Shown: positions 23,523-31,484 of the stretch, in pieces | Position numbering within the stretch: the stretch's first letter is position 1 | Layout of the letters: every line of letters starts with the position of its first letter | Program-made: the position numbers and the translations under genes | Assembly: GCA_045631445.1 (NCBI GenBank) | Contig: JAZQUS010000054.1 | Coordinates: 21,418-85,417, forward strand | Origin: RGIG4608 sp045631445 | Lineage (GTDB): Bacteria > Bacillota > Clostridia > Oscillospirales > CAG-272 | Direction: 5' to 3' | Length of the DNA: 64,000 nucleotides | The notes under the pieces: generated by a model | Seen by the model: only the letters and a program-made list of their open reading frames with translations | Database searches by the model: none | What the model was told of the DNA's origin: nothing

Positions 23523-25184
23523 ATGATTTTTAATAAATTATTTTCAAAATATCTTATTGAAGAATTTATTATTTCATCCGAAATTTCCGAAAAGTATAGA
23601 GTTAAAGCAAATTCTTTGGAAACACCTATGTATCTTGAGCTTGCTAAGGATAAGGTGCTTGATGAAGAAACTATCTATCGCGCTCTTGCGGATTTTCTTG
23701 GATTGGAATATAGATTTTGTCAGCTTTCTGAAATTGATCTTGAATTTGTTGGAAAATATCCGCGAGATCTCTTGCTCGAATATCAAGGTGTGCCTTTTGA
23801 AATTAGAGATGATGTTCTGGTTATTCTCGGTTCAAATCCTTTTAAAATTGAAGAGTTTAACGAGATATTAACTCAAGGGTGTAGAAAAATTGAGTTTATT
23901 ATTAGTCCACCTAAGCAGATGAAGCTTATCCTTGACTATGCGAATAATAAAATTCAGCAGAACGAGGCAATGGACGAGTATATCAAAAACAACACTGAAA
24001 AAGAGGAAATTGACCCTGATGCTCCCATTGATGCGCCCGTTATTAAGCTTTGTGACTCGATTTTGATAGATGCTATCAATCGCGGAGCAAGTGATATTCA
24101 TATTGAACCATTTAGCAAATCTGTATTTATTCGTTTTAGAATTGATGGCAAGCTTCAAAAAATTGACGATCTTTCACCTCAACTGTATCCTGCAATGCTT
24201 GCGCGATATAAGATTATGGCAGAGTTAAATATTGCAGAGCGAAGAATTCCACAAGATGGTAAAATTAGTCTTACAATTGAGGGGAATACATACGATTTCC
24301 GTGTTTCTACTATTCCAACAATTCACGGTGAAAAGGTTGTTATTCGTATTTATAGCCGTGCGTTCAGTTCTAGCGATATGTCAATGCTTGGTTTTTCTGA
24401 TAAGCAAAAGAATTTGATTATGGGTATGATTACCCGTCCACACGGAATTATTTTGCTAACAGGTCCTACAGGAAGTGGTAAGTCAACCACACTGTATACC
24501 TTCCTTCGTTATCTTGCAAAGGAAGATACCAATATTATGACGGTTGAGGATCCTGTCGAAAATGAAATTGACGGCATCAATCAGGTTCAGGTTAATACTA
24601 AAGCAAATCTGACATTTGCTGCTGCGCTCCGTAGCTTTTTGCGTCAGGACCCCAATATTATAATGATTGGTGAAATTCGTGATGAAGAAACTGCACAGAT
24701 TGCAACAAGAGCCGCTATTACGGGTCACTTGGTTCTTTCATCAATTCATACTAATGACGCTGCAGGTGTTATAACAAGACTTATTAATATGGGTATTCCT
24801 AAATATCTCGTTGCCGATTCTTTACTTGGTGCGATTTCACAGCGACTTGTCAGAAAGCTTTGTCCTAAATGTAAGGCGTCTAAAATTACTACTCCTGCAG
24901 AAATGACATTGCTTGGAATTGATCAACCAAGAGAGATTTATGAGCCAGTTGGATGTAGATACTGTAATAATTCAGGTTATCTCGGTCGAATAGGTGTTTT
25001 TGAGATCATGGTGCTAACAGATGAAATCAGAGATATCATAATGTCAGACGACTTTACAAGTGAAAAGGTTGGAGCTATAGTTGCAAGAGATATGACAACT
25101 GTTCTTAGCCATACTTGTGAGCGAGTTTTGGAAGGAACCACAAGTATTGAAGAATACGACCAACTTGTTGATATAGTAAAATAA
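23523..25184 (+). CDS. pilB: Type IV pilus assembly ATPase (PilB/GspE)
   Basis: 553 residues. N-terminal GspE-N/MshEN domain, then NRGASDIHIEPF, Walker A GPTGSGKSTTLY, the Asp box and Walker B region (DPNIIMIGEIRDEETA) and the His box. A C-terminal tetracysteine zinc site CPKC...CRYCNNSGY identifies the extension, not retraction, ATPase. No PilT retraction ATPase is in the operon. A bidirectional terminator follows. Confidence 0.94.
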   Translation: MIFNKLFSKYLIEEFIISSEISEKYRVKANSLETPMYLELAKDKVLDEETIYRALADFLGLEYRFCQLSEIDLEFVGKYPRDLLLEYQGVPFEIRDDVLVILGSNPFKIEEFNEILTQGCRKIEFIISPPKQMKLILDYANNKIQQNEAMDEYIKNNTEKEEIDPDAPIDAPVIKLCDSILIDAINRGASDIHIEPFSKSVFIRFRIDGKLQKIDDLSPQLYPAMLARYKIMAELNIAERRIPQDGKISLTIEGNTYDFRVSTIPTIHGEKVVIRIYSRAFSSSDMSMLGFSDKQKNLIMGMITRPHGIILLTGPTGSGKSTTLYTFLRYLAKEDTNIMTVEDPVENEIDGINQVQVNTKANLTFAAALRSFLRQDPNIIMIGEIRDEETAQIATRAAITGHLVLSSIHTNDAAGVITRLINMGIPKYLVADSLLGAISQRLVRKLCPKCKASKITTPAEMTLLGIDQPREIYEPVGCRYCNNSGYLGRIGVFEIMVLTDEIRDIIMSDDFTSEKVGAIVARDMTTVLSHTCERVLEGTTSIEEYDQLVDIVK

Positions 25185-25219
25185 AAAATAGTGTGATGAG
25201 AAATCATCACACTATTTTT
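25184..25219. terminator. Bidirectional terminator between pilB and the leucine-rich-repeat gene
   Basis: AAAAATAGTGTGATG / CATCACACTATTTTT form a 15-bp stem around a 6-base loop; A and T runs on the two sides serve both convergent genes. Confidence 0.88.
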
Positions 25220-25221
25220 AT

Positions 25222-25878
25222 CTATTGAAAGATTGAATATTTTATTCCAAAGCTTTGAGCATATTTTTGAGCATAAGAATTACGCTCACAGTATATGGTT
25301 AAGCTTTTTGAACAAGAGTCAAAAGCACCGTAACCTATTGTATTTACTTCTTTTGAAATATAAAGTGATGTTAAAGAATAGCAACCGTAAAAAGCAAACC
25401 AATCTATTTCTTCACAAGATGAGGGGAGTGTGACGCTTTTTACCTTGCTATCAGCAAAGGCATTTTCTCCAATTTTGAGAACTGGGAGCTGCTCTATTTT
25501 GTTAGGGATTGATACGTTTGTTTGCTTGCCTATGTATTTCGTAATTGTGATACCACCGTTTTCTTTAATATATTCAAATAACTCTTCATCTTCAACGGGG
25601 GAAGTGGTTGTAGTATTTTTTGATGTTGTTGTAGTTGTGTCTTTTGTAGCGCTTGGGTTAGTAGTTGTTGTATTGCTTGGTTTATTTCCAATGTTGATAA
25701 TAGAATTAATAAGATTTGATTGATTGTTTAACTTTTCCTTCAATGCATCAATTTCCGTTTGATAATTTTCTTGGATACTTTGTTCGATTTTTGAATTGAT
25801 TTGCTTTTCCCCAATGTAAACACTTAAAAGTACTACTGCCAGAAATAGAATAATAGACGTGATTTTGATTGATTTCAT
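25222..25878 (-). CDS. Membrane-anchored leucine-rich-repeat (BspA-type) surface protein
   Basis: 218 residues. N-terminal membrane anchor or signal (about residues 7-23), a coiled-coil-like segment (30-60), a Thr/Ser-rich linker with runs of threonine (70-92), and a C-terminal BspA-type repeat domain (IGENAFADSKVKSVTLPSS, then IDWFAFYGCYSLTSLYI). This is a surface-exposed binding architecture common in gut and oral anaerobes. Ligand unknown. Its Shine-Dalgarno lies in an inverted repeat. Confidence 0.8.
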   Translation of the reverse strand: MKSIKITSIILFLAVVLLSVYIGEKQINSKIEQSIQENYQTEIDALKEKLNNQSNLINSIINIGNKPSNTTTTNPSATKDTTTTTSKNTTTTSPVEDEELFEYIKENGGITITKYIGKQTNVSIPNKIEQLPVLKIGENAFADSKVKSVTLPSSCEEIDWFAFYGCYSLTSLYISKEVNTIGYGAFDSCSKSLTIYCERNSYAQKYAQSFGIKYSIFQ

Positions 25879-25886
25879 AAAATTTT

Positions 25887-25932
25887 ACCTCCGTTGTTTT
25901 AATAGTTAATAAACTATATGATAAACGGAGGT
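25887..25932 (-). promoter_or_regulatory. Hairpin pairing with the Shine-Dalgarno of the leucine-rich-repeat gene
   Basis: Minus-strand AACGGAGGT (25887-25895), which is the ribosome binding site, is exactly complementary to ACCTCCGTT (25924-25932), 28 bases upstream in the leader. No T-run follows, so translational masking is more likely than termination. Confidence 0.6.
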
Positions 25933-25940
25933 TAATTATT

Positions 25941-26681
25941 CTATTTAATTTCAAATTCTTGATTTTCTGTTACCAAAAATGCTTCAAGACATGTTTTTCC
26001 CTCGGGGTTTAGGGTTTTAAAGTAAAATGTTTTATCTTCTTTAACACTGTGTACTACAATTTCATCGTTATACAATGCTCCTTGAACAAAAGAAAGCATT
26101 AATTCTTTCACTCGATAATTTTCGGGTGAGGGAAGAAAGTCGATTATCATATTGGGATAGTGGGTATTATTCATATGCTTATTGTAATCAATATCACTAT
26201 AAACAATCTTTCTTTTCCCAACAAATTCTAAGTTAGCATCTACAGGAAATTTAATTTTTCTTGGCATGCTTACCTCAAGAGAAGGCTCGTCTACAAAATT
26301 GTTTTCAAATTTGCTAACAGGGAGAAGCTTATGAGTTTCAGTATCTAAAAGGCACCACGTAGTGAGTGCATCTGCTATTAAAACTTCTCCTCTTTTTACT
26401 GAAAAGCTACGATAGAAGGTAAATCCTCTTGATTCAATACCAGTCCAGGTTTCCACGGTGAGGCTTTCATAAGCGTGCGCTGGCTCGTAAAATCTCATAT
26501 AGACTTTGATTAGAATAAAAGCTTGGTGGAGTTCGTCGCGGATATATTCTAACGATGGGTAAATAGTTTTAATATGTTGATTTGTTGTTTCTTGCATTAA
26601 TGTTAATATTGCAGATGGTGTTATTTCGCGATTGGCATTAGTATCGTGCCAACGCACGATATAGTTTTGAGTGAATTTCAT
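25941..26681 (-). CDS. Acyl-ACP thioesterase
   Basis: 246 residues with two hotdog domains, the FatA/FatB bacterial type. WHDTNANREITPSAILTLM in the first and SDIDYNKHMNNTHYPNMI, holding the catalytic Asn/His segment, in the second. Releases free fatty acids from acyl-ACP, tuning membrane lipid supply. ATG 26681 is preferred because GGGAGA is 5 bases upstream; ATG 26696 would overlap it. Confidence 0.9.
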   Translation of the reverse strand: MKFTQNYIVRWHDTNANREITPSAILTLMQETTNQHIKTIYPSLEYIRDELHQAFILIKVYMRFYEPAHAYESLTVETWTGIESRGFTFYRSFSVKRGEVLIADALTTWCLLDTETHKLLPVSKFENNFVDEPSLEVSMPRKIKFPVDANLEFVGKRKIVYSDIDYNKHMNNTHYPNMIIDFLPSPENYRVKELMLSFVQGALYNDEIVVHSVKEDKTFYFKTLNPEGKTCLEAFLVTENQEFEIK

Positions 26682-26701
26682 TTGTATCTCCCACAATGTG
26701 T

Positions 26702-26719
26702 TTGTTGATTAGTCAACAA
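26702..26719. promoter_or_regulatory. Operator-like palindrome just downstream of the thioesterase promoter
   Basis: TTGTTGA-TTAG-TCAACAA has perfect 7-base arms. It starts a few bases after the -10 element, where a repressor would block initiation. The TTGA..TCAA core resembles MarR-type operators, including FabT, but with different spacing, so the regulator is not assigned. Confidence 0.55.
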
Positions 26720-26723
26720 CTGT

Positions 26724-26752
26724 ATTTTACACTATTATCAAAAGAAAATCAA
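26724..26752 (-). promoter_or_regulatory. Sigma-A promoter of the thioesterase gene
   Basis: Minus strand TTGATT (26747-26752), 17-base spacer, TAAAAT (26724-26729). Confidence 0.7.
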
Positions 26753-26772
26753 GTGTTTTTTGTTAACAAATT

Positions 26773-27141
26773 TCAAATATTATTGAATTGCGATGGCGGA
26801 TTGAGTCCAAAGCTAACTGCTATTGCAGTATTAACTTCATTCATTGTTGTTTCATCAAGATGTCCCATTTTTTCTTTTAGCCGTTGTTTATCGATAGTTC
26901 TTATTTGTTCAAGCAAAACAACTGAGTCTTTTGCCAGACCAACATTGCTTGCATGAATATCAATATGTGTTGGCAAATGTGCTTTGCCCATTTTTGATGT
27001 AATAGCAGCCGCGATAACGGTCGGACTGTATTTGTTTCCTACATCATTTTGAACAATTAAAACCGGACGCAGACCTCCTTGCTCAGAGCCAACTACGGGA
27101 CTTAGATCCGCATAAAAAATATCTCCTCTTTTAACACTCAT
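26773..27141 (-). CDS. mazF: MazF/PemK-family endoribonuclease (EndoA-like)
   Basis: 122 residues. VKRGDIFYADLSPVVGSEQG and LRPVLIVQNDVGNKYSPTV are the RNA-binding and catalytic core of MazF/NdoA, including the conserved Arg and Thr. Cleaves single-stranded mRNA at short sequence motifs. No antitoxin-like ORF lies directly upstream on the minus strand (27142-27324 is non-coding), so it is an orphan in this window. GGAGGT precedes the start. Confidence 0.92.
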   Translation of the reverse strand: MSVKRGDIFYADLSPVVGSEQGGLRPVLIVQNDVGNKYSPTVIAAAITSKMGKAHLPTHIDIHASNVGLAKDSVVLLEQIRTIDKQRLKEKMGHLDETTMNEVNTAIAVSFGLNPPSQFNNI

Positions 27142-27254
27142 TTTACACCTCCAAAAGATAAGCGTAAAGTCTTATCAATTATATAGGTATATTTTTTCCT
27201 TGTTTTAGATTGCTTTAATCAATAGCAAGCAAAAAAATAAAAGGAAAAATTTCT

Positions 27255-27293
27255 AACAATAAAATTATTGTAATAATAGTATATTTTATTGTT
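27255..27293. terminator. AT-rich inverted repeat downstream of topB
   Basis: AACAATAAAAT (27255-27265) and ATTTTATTGTT (27283-27293) are perfect 11-base arms with a 17-base loop. It lies after the topB stop and upstream of mazF on the minus strand; a weak terminator is the simplest reading. Confidence 0.4.
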
Positions 27294-27324
27294 GCTTTTT
27301 GTGTTAAAAAGAGGGGATTTATAT

Positions 27325-29445
27325 TTAAAAGTCGAATACGACCTTGCCATCTTGCAATTTTAAGAAGGCATCGAATTTTTTGCCGTTTTTAGAGGTGAAT
27401 CCTTGAATTTTAGAGGTTTTGCCTTCGGCAAGGAGAATTTGTACGTTTGATTTTGAAATTGAACGTCCTAAGATGTATGCACCAACAGAGAATTTGCACC
27501 CCTGCTCTTTGTAATTCATACAACAATAGTTGTATTTCATTCTCTTTACTTCGCCTCCACAAAGAGGACATTTGCCAACTAAGTCACCAACAAAACCACT
27601 ATCCGTATCAAGTTCTATAGCTATATCTTTGGAATCAAAAATTTGAGAAAGTTCATTTTCTGTTAGTTTAATGGCATCTTCAATTTCGATTTGTCCGCGA
27701 TAAACCTTCTTAAGCGCTTGTCCAAGTTGACTTGTTTTGTATTTGTCCATGTTTATGTTCATTCTAATAAGCGATTCAATCATGAATATTCCGCCTGGCA
27801 GAATGGTATAAACATCTTTGTTGAGATTAATATATTGGCTATTTCGAGCATTATCAATAATTCCAGTTCTAGTTGCCTCAGTACCAAGCTCAAGACCCTC
27901 GAAAATTGCTTTGTAATCCTCTGAGTCATCGGCATTGTAATTATCATCAAACTGTGATTTGTCATCCTTAGCAGCTTTATCTTCTTTAAAAGGATTCTTG
28001 AGATAATTATTTAAGGTTTCTATGGTGTAATGCTTGGGGGGCGCAGTTTCTTTTTCGGTAGGCTTAAAGTTTATGTTAACTATATCACCTTTAGCAAGTT
28101 TAGGAAGAATTTTATCCTTTTGAGTGTAGTCATCGTATTTGGTCCAACCTTTTTGAACAATAACTGTGCCCTTGATAGAGAATTCTTCATATTCGCCAAC
28201 CTTGATTGTTATTTCACTACGCTCAACAATACATTCTTCAGAGCAGAAAACTGCGATAAATCTGCGGAAAACTGTAGAATATACCTTTAGTTCGTCAGGA
28301 GTAAGTTTTGAAGAATCCGGGATTTTATAAGTTGGTGTAAGAGCAGAGTGTGATTCGATTTTTGAATCGTCGAATATCTTTTTTGAAAACTTGAATTCAA
28401 CTGGATAGCCAAGCTTTTTGCAGCTTTCAAGAATGGTTTTAACTTTGCCTTGCTCACTTGTTGCAAGGTATTCAGAGTTGGTTCTTGGATAGGTTAAATA
28501 ACCGTTTTCGTAAAGCTTTTGAATGATATCCAAACTATGCTTCATTGACATTTTATATTTTTTACCAAGAACATTTTGTAATTTTGAAAGAGAATATAAT
28601 TTTCCAGGATGAAGAGTTTCCTTTTTTCTTTTAACATTAGTTACTATAGCGGTTGAAGCATTGTATTTATCACAAAGCTCTTGTGCCTTATATAGTTGAT
28701 CCTTGGGAAACTTCTCTTTACCGTTAAGTTCTATTACCTCACCATTTGTAAATTCCTTGCTTGAAATAATATAGTAAGTTTCGGGAACGAAATTCTTGAT
28801 TGCCATATCTCTATCATAAATGGCTTTAACTATTGGAACAATAACCCTGCCAACACGCAAAAGAGTACCTGTTTTAAGAGTTGCATATCGGGTTAAATTC
28901 ACACCGTATAACCAGTCTATATAAGTTCGTGCTAATCCTTCATTTGCGAGGTTATTGTACTCATAGTCGGGCTTCATTTCGGTTAATGCCTTTGCAACTG
29001 TTTGAGGTGTTTGGTCGGGAAGCCAGAGACGGCGAATTTCTTTTTTGGTATCAAGGGCATTTTGAATGCAAAGTCTAACTATAATTTCACCTTCGCGGTC
29101 TGCGTCACCTGCATTGACAATCATATCAACGTCGGGGCGGTTACAAAGTTGCTTTATAATATTAAATTGCTTTATAACGCCTGCATCAACCTGCTTTTTG
29201 GAATCCTTTTTGAGTTCAAATACAAACTCTCTTGGAAAGCAGGGAAGGTTTTGCATAGTCCACTTATTTGTGCCGTCAGGAGAAGGACTATAATATTCAA
29301 TATCAGCAAGTGAAAATAAATGGCCAAATGCCCAAGTGATTAGATATCCGTTTCCCTCAAGATATCCGTTTCGGTTGCTCATTTTTCCAATACCTGCGCC
29401 TATATTACGTGCAAGGCTTGGCTTTTCGGCAATAATTAGTATCAT
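27325..29445 (-). CDS. topB: DNA topoisomerase III
   Basis: 706 residues. Toprim domain: ILIIAEKPSLARNI at the start and GDADREGEI as the metal site; the active-site tyrosine is Tyr319 in LTYPRTNSEYL. The C-terminal zinc finger CPLCGGEV...CCMN...CKFSVGAYILG binds ssDNA. Type IA enzyme that decatenates and relaxes DNA. The protein has an acidic insert (DDKSQFDDNYNADDSEDYK) just before the conserved EATRTGII segment. TopB genes also ride on conjugative elements, but nothing around it suggests mobility. Confidence 0.95.
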   Translation of the reverse strand: MILIIAEKPSLARNIGAGIGKMSNRNGYLEGNGYLITWAFGHLFSLADIEYYSPSPDGTNKWTMQNLPCFPREFVFELKKDSKKQVDAGVIKQFNIIKQLCNRPDVDMIVNAGDADREGEIIVRLCIQNALDTKKEIRRLWLPDQTPQTVAKALTEMKPDYEYNNLANEGLARTYIDWLYGVNLTRYATLKTGTLLRVGRVIVPIVKAIYDRDMAIKNFVPETYYIISSKEFTNGEVIELNGKEKFPKDQLYKAQELCDKYNASTAIVTNVKRKKETLHPGKLYSLSKLQNVLGKKYKMSMKHSLDIIQKLYENGYLTYPRTNSEYLATSEQGKVKTILESCKKLGYPVEFKFSKKIFDDSKIESHSALTPTYKIPDSSKLTPDELKVYSTVFRRFIAVFCSEECIVERSEITIKVGEYEEFSIKGTVIVQKGWTKYDDYTQKDKILPKLAKGDIVNINFKPTEKETAPPKHYTIETLNNYLKNPFKEDKAAKDDKSQFDDNYNADDSEDYKAIFEGLELGTEATRTGIIDNARNSQYINLNKDVYTILPGGIFMIESLIRMNINMDKYKTSQLGQALKKVYRGQIEIEDAIKLTENELSQIFDSKDIAIELDTDSGFVGDLVGKCPLCGGEVKRMKYNYCCMNYKEQGCKFSVGAYILGRSISKSNVQILLAEGKTSKIQGFTSKNGKKFDAFLKLQDGKVVFDF

Positions 29446-29477
29446 AGATTGTCTCCTTTCTCGGCAAATTCTTTAAT

Positions 29478-29506
29478 ATTATACATTAATTTATTCACTG
29501 TGTCAA
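29478..29506 (-). promoter_or_regulatory. Sigma-A promoter of topB
   Basis: Minus strand TTGACA (29501-29506), 17-base spacer, TATAAT (29478-29483). Confidence 0.82.
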
Positions 29507-29565
29507 TAAACAAAGCAATTTTTATTAAAATAATGCAAAAATACGGGCAAATCAAGATAAAAAAC

Positions 29566-29594
29566 TTGACTTTTTGATGTTGTTGGTATATAAT
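29566..29594 (+). promoter_or_regulatory. Sigma-A promoter of the miaB-mutSL operon
   Basis: TTGACT (29566-29571), 17-base spacer, TATAAT (29589-29594). Confidence 0.8.
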
Positions 29595-29632
29595 ATTAAA
29601 ATGATATATTATGTAATATGGAGAGGTATGTT

Positions 29633-31048
29633 TTGAAGACAAAAATTTTACCGAAGGAAGAAATAGAACAACAAATTAAATATATGACTCAAATCAAAGA
29701 GGAAAATGACCGCTTTGCTATTGAGAACGGTTTTCGCAGAGGCGCATTCGTGATGACGTTTGGATGTCAACAGAATGAAGCGGATAGTGAAAAAATAGCA
29801 GGTATGGCAGAAGCTATGGGATATGAAATTTTGTCATCACCCGAAAAAGCATATCTTATTGTTGTTAATACATGTGCTATTCGTGAACACGCGGAACTCA
29901 AAGCACTTTCAACTATTGGACAATACAAGCACATCAAAAATAAAAATCCTGAACTTGTTATTGCGGTTTGCGGTTGTATGGTAACGCAGGAGCATAGAGC
30001 CAATGATATAAAATTTAAATATCCTTACGTTGATTTTGTATTTTCAACTTCTGCTATTCACAAGTTACCTGAATTACTTTCTCAAAAGATTAAAAAGGGA
30101 AAAAGACTTTATTGCACGGATGAGGAATATTCCGTTGCAGAGGGGCTTCCAATTAGAAGAGAAAGCAATTATCGTGCATGGGTTTCAATTATGTACGGTT
30201 GCAATAACTTCTGTACATATTGCATTGTTCCTTACGTTAGAGGTAGAGAGAGAAGCCGCAGAAAAGAAGAGATTATTGCAGAAGTTCGAGGTCTTGTTGC
30301 ACAAGGATATAAGGACATCACTCTTCTTGGTCAAAACGTAAATTCTTATGGCAAGGATATGGGATTTGATTATGATTTTGCGGATTTACTTGAAGAGCTT
30401 GCTCACATCGAGGGGGATTTTTTGCTTCACTTTATGACAAGTCATCCCAAGGATGCCACGAAAAAACTGGTTGATGTTATTGCTAATAACAAAAATGTTG
30501 CCAAGCAATTCCATTTGCCCTTGCAATCAGGAAGTGACAGTATATTAAAAGCAATGAATCGTCATTATCAGCTTGATAGATATATGGAAATTGTGGACTA
30601 TATGAAGGCAAAGGTTCCTGATATAGTTATCACAACGGATATTATCGTTGGTTTCCCAGGCGAAACTGAAGAAGATTTTGAAGGCACTCTTGAGGCGTTG
30701 AGACGAGTTAGATACGATATGATATATTCGTTTATTTACTCTCCAAGAAAAGGCACACCCGCTGCAGAAATGGAAAATCAAATACCCAACACTGTTCAAT
30801 CTGAAAGATTTAATAGATTACTTGCTTTGCAAAATGACATTGCTTATGAAATAAATCAAAAGCATCTTGGACAAACTATTCGTGTGCTTTGCGATGGTCC
30901 AAGTAAGAATAACCCCGATGTTATGAGTGGACGCACTGAAGGCAATAAAATTGTACTTTTTGAGGGTACTGCTGATGATATGGGAAAATATTTAAACATT
31001 AAAATTACAAAATGCGAAACCTTTGCTCTTGTTGGAGAAAAGGTATAA
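29633..31048 (+). CDS. miaB: tRNA-2-methylthio-N6-dimethylallyladenosine synthase
   Basis: 471 residues. N-terminal methylthiotransferase domain with cysteines in TFGCQQNEADSEK, VNTCAIREHAE and CGCMVT binding the auxiliary 4Fe-4S cluster; radical SAM motif CNNFCTYC; C-terminal TRAM domain. Adds the 2-methylthio group at A37 of tRNAs reading UNN codons. TTG 29633 is the likely start because GGAGAGG (29620-29626) lies 6 bases upstream; ATG 29618 overlaps that site. Gene order miaB-ylbF-mutS-mutL is typical of Clostridia. Confidence 0.93.
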   Translation: MKTKILPKEEIEQQIKYMTQIKEENDRFAIENGFRRGAFVMTFGCQQNEADSEKIAGMAEAMGYEILSSPEKAYLIVVNTCAIREHAELKALSTIGQYKHIKNKNPELVIAVCGCMVTQEHRANDIKFKYPYVDFVFSTSAIHKLPELLSQKIKKGKRLYCTDEEYSVAEGLPIRRESNYRAWVSIMYGCNNFCTYCIVPYVRGRERSRRKEEIIAEVRGLVAQGYKDITLLGQNVNSYGKDMGFDYDFADLLEELAHIEGDFLLHFMTSHPKDATKKLVDVIANNKNVAKQFHLPLQSGSDSILKAMNRHYQLDRYMEIVDYMKAKVPDIVITTDIIVGFPGETEEDFEGTLEALRRVRYDMIYSFIYSPRKGTPAAEMENQIPNTVQSERFNRLLALQNDIAYEINQKHLGQTIRVLCDGPSKNNPDVMSGRTEGNKIVLFEGTADDMGKYLNIKITKCETFALVGEKV

Positions 31049-31057
31049 GGAGATAAT

Positions 31058-31450
31058 ATGGAAATTTTTGAACTTGCAAAAAAACTTGGCGAGGCAATCG
31101 CTAAGGACCACAGACTTGTTGAATTTGAAGAAGCTAAAAAGGATTATGAAAACGATGTTGAACTTCAAAATGCTCTTAAAGAATATGAGGTACAGCAACA
31201 GGCACTTCAGTCCGAAATGCTTAAAGATGATAAGGACGGATTCACAATTGATGCCATTAACGAAAGAATTAATGAATTGTATCAAGCAATTGTTACAAAC
31301 GCATCATTCCTTCATTTGAATCAAATTCAGGTTGAAGTTAATGAACTTATGAACGAGGTTAACAACACAATTACTTGTGCAATTACAGGTGAAGACCCCA
31401 AAACTGCTTGCACACACAACTGTGCAACTTGTCACTCTCAGTGCCACTGA
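31058..31450 (+). CDS. YlbF/YmcA-family protein with C-terminal cysteine cluster
   Basis: 130 residues. Helical YlbF/YmcA domain (IFELAKKLGEAIAKDHRLVEF, then DIDAINERINELYQ-like helices) followed by a cysteine/histidine tail CTHNCATCHSQCH. In B. subtilis YlbF, YmcA and YaaT form the Y-complex that binds iron-sulfur clusters and helps RNase Y process mRNA. The tail could be a cluster or metal site. Position between miaB and mutS is conserved in Clostridia. Confidence 0.83.
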   Translation: MEIFELAKKLGEAIAKDHRLVEFEEAKKDYENDVELQNALKEYEVQQQALQSEMLKDDKDGFTIDAINERINELYQAIVTNASFLHLNQIQVEVNELMNEVNNTITCAITGEDPKTACTHNCATCHSQCH

Positions 31451-31484
31451 TATACACATTTTTTAGATAAGGAGGATTGTCCAT

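Noticed and set aside
27325..29445. Topoisomerase III as a sign of a conjugative element
   Set aside because: No relaxase, VirB4 or other transfer gene is nearby, and the neighbours are housekeeping genes with ordinary promoters.
29618..29632. ATG 29618 as the miaB start
   Set aside because: It overlaps the GGAGAGG binding site; TTG 29633 has proper spacing.
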